From: Lepiota brunneoincarnata
Lineage: Eukaryota > Basidiomycota > Agaricomycetes > Agaricales > Agaricaceae
Assembly (NCBI GenBank): GCA_023014365.1
Contig: JAEBUN010000038.1
Coordinates: forward strand, 124,001 to 188,000
Reading direction: 5' to 3'
DNA length: 64,000 nt
Part shown: positions 63,808-64,000 of the stretch, in pieces
Position numbering within the stretch: the stretch's first letter is position 1
Layout: each line of letters opens with the position of its first letter
The notes under the pieces: model-generated
The model's input: only the letters and a program-made list of their open reading frames with translations
Database searches by the model: none
Told to the model about the DNA's origin: nothing
Program-made: the position numbers and the translations under genes

Positions 63808-64000
63808 TATTGAAGCAGGAGCGTTGGGGGACTGGTAAGGAGTCCTAACAGCGAAGGAACGAGTGTATTACGCGAAGGGAACAACTAGAAACGAAAGGAA
63901 CAAGCTGTGGACAGCTGTGAGAGACTCGAGTGGAGATAGAACTAACTACTCACCTGTGGACAGCTGTGAGAGACTGGAAGTCCCAAAAGCATCCACAGGT
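63808..64000 (-). repeat. Copia LTR, cut by the window end
   Basis: Starts TATTGAAGCAGG (TGTTGAAGCAGG in the intact copies) directly at the 5' end of LINE A6 and follows the LTR sequence to the end of the window. Whether an element or a solo LTR follows cannot be seen. Confidence 0.85.

Noticed and set aside
1..64000. CRISPR arrays, bacterial operons, ribosome-binding sites, tRNA or rRNA genes
   Set aside because: No such repeat pattern or gene was seen. Short introns, TATA boxes, LINEs and LTR elements indicate a eukaryotic fungal genome.
1..64000. Assignment to a named species
   Set aside because: Only transposable elements are present. Basidiomycete (agaricomycete) origin is likely from element types and intron length, but no species-specific gene is available.

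Overview
This window looks like a repeat-dense island of a filamentous fungal genome. An agaricomycete-type basidiomycete is most likely, because it holds chromodomain Ty3/gypsy elements, a Ty1/copia element, Tad1-like LINEs with RNase H, and introns of only 48-50 nt. I found no single-copy host gene, tRNA or rRNA. Nearly every base belongs to a transposable element, and many elements are nested in one another.

Layout. 1-1272: a LINE-B 3' end, a copia LTR fragment and a LINE ORF1/ORF2 remnant. 1273-12372: LINE A1 (minus), split by gypsy1 (3167-11313, TSD CTTGG). 12373-14755: LINE B1 (minus). 14756-29654: LINEs A2 (+), A3 (-) and A4 (+); full-length A5 (-, 22737-29305, 16-bp TSD) sits in the 3' UTR of A4. 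29655-42334: LINE B2 (+), split by gypsy2 (31476-39317, TSD ATCAC) and by LINE A8 (13-bp TSD). 42335-47748: LINE A9 (-) with a solo LTR, joined to truncated gypsy3. 47749-49496: an unassigned stretch and two inverted copies of non-autonomous element E. 49497-54591: a nearly intact copia element (-). 54592-63807: LINEs A10, A7 and A6 carrying two inverted copies of non-autonomous element D. 63808-64000: another copia LTR.

How the parts work together. Both gypsy families appear to prime reverse transcription from their own RNA 5' end (Tf1/sushi style). The copia element has the half-tRNA-iMet primer site. Both gypsy families carry an extra gene between pol and the 3' LTR. Gypsy1 has a sense ORF with three zinc knuckles, starting at the pol stop. 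Gypsy2 has an antisense, intron-containing gene with its own TATA box and a Zn2Cys6-like zinc cluster. Each LINE family has a non-autonomous partner with a similar 3' tail: D copies the tail of LINE A, and E copies the tail of LINE B.

Most lesions are C-to-T or G-to-A. All six differences between the gypsy1 LTRs are CpG transitions, and most stops are CGA to TGA, which points to decay of methylated CpG. The two features most worth follow-up are the antisense zinc-cluster gene and the D/E tail-sharing retroposons.
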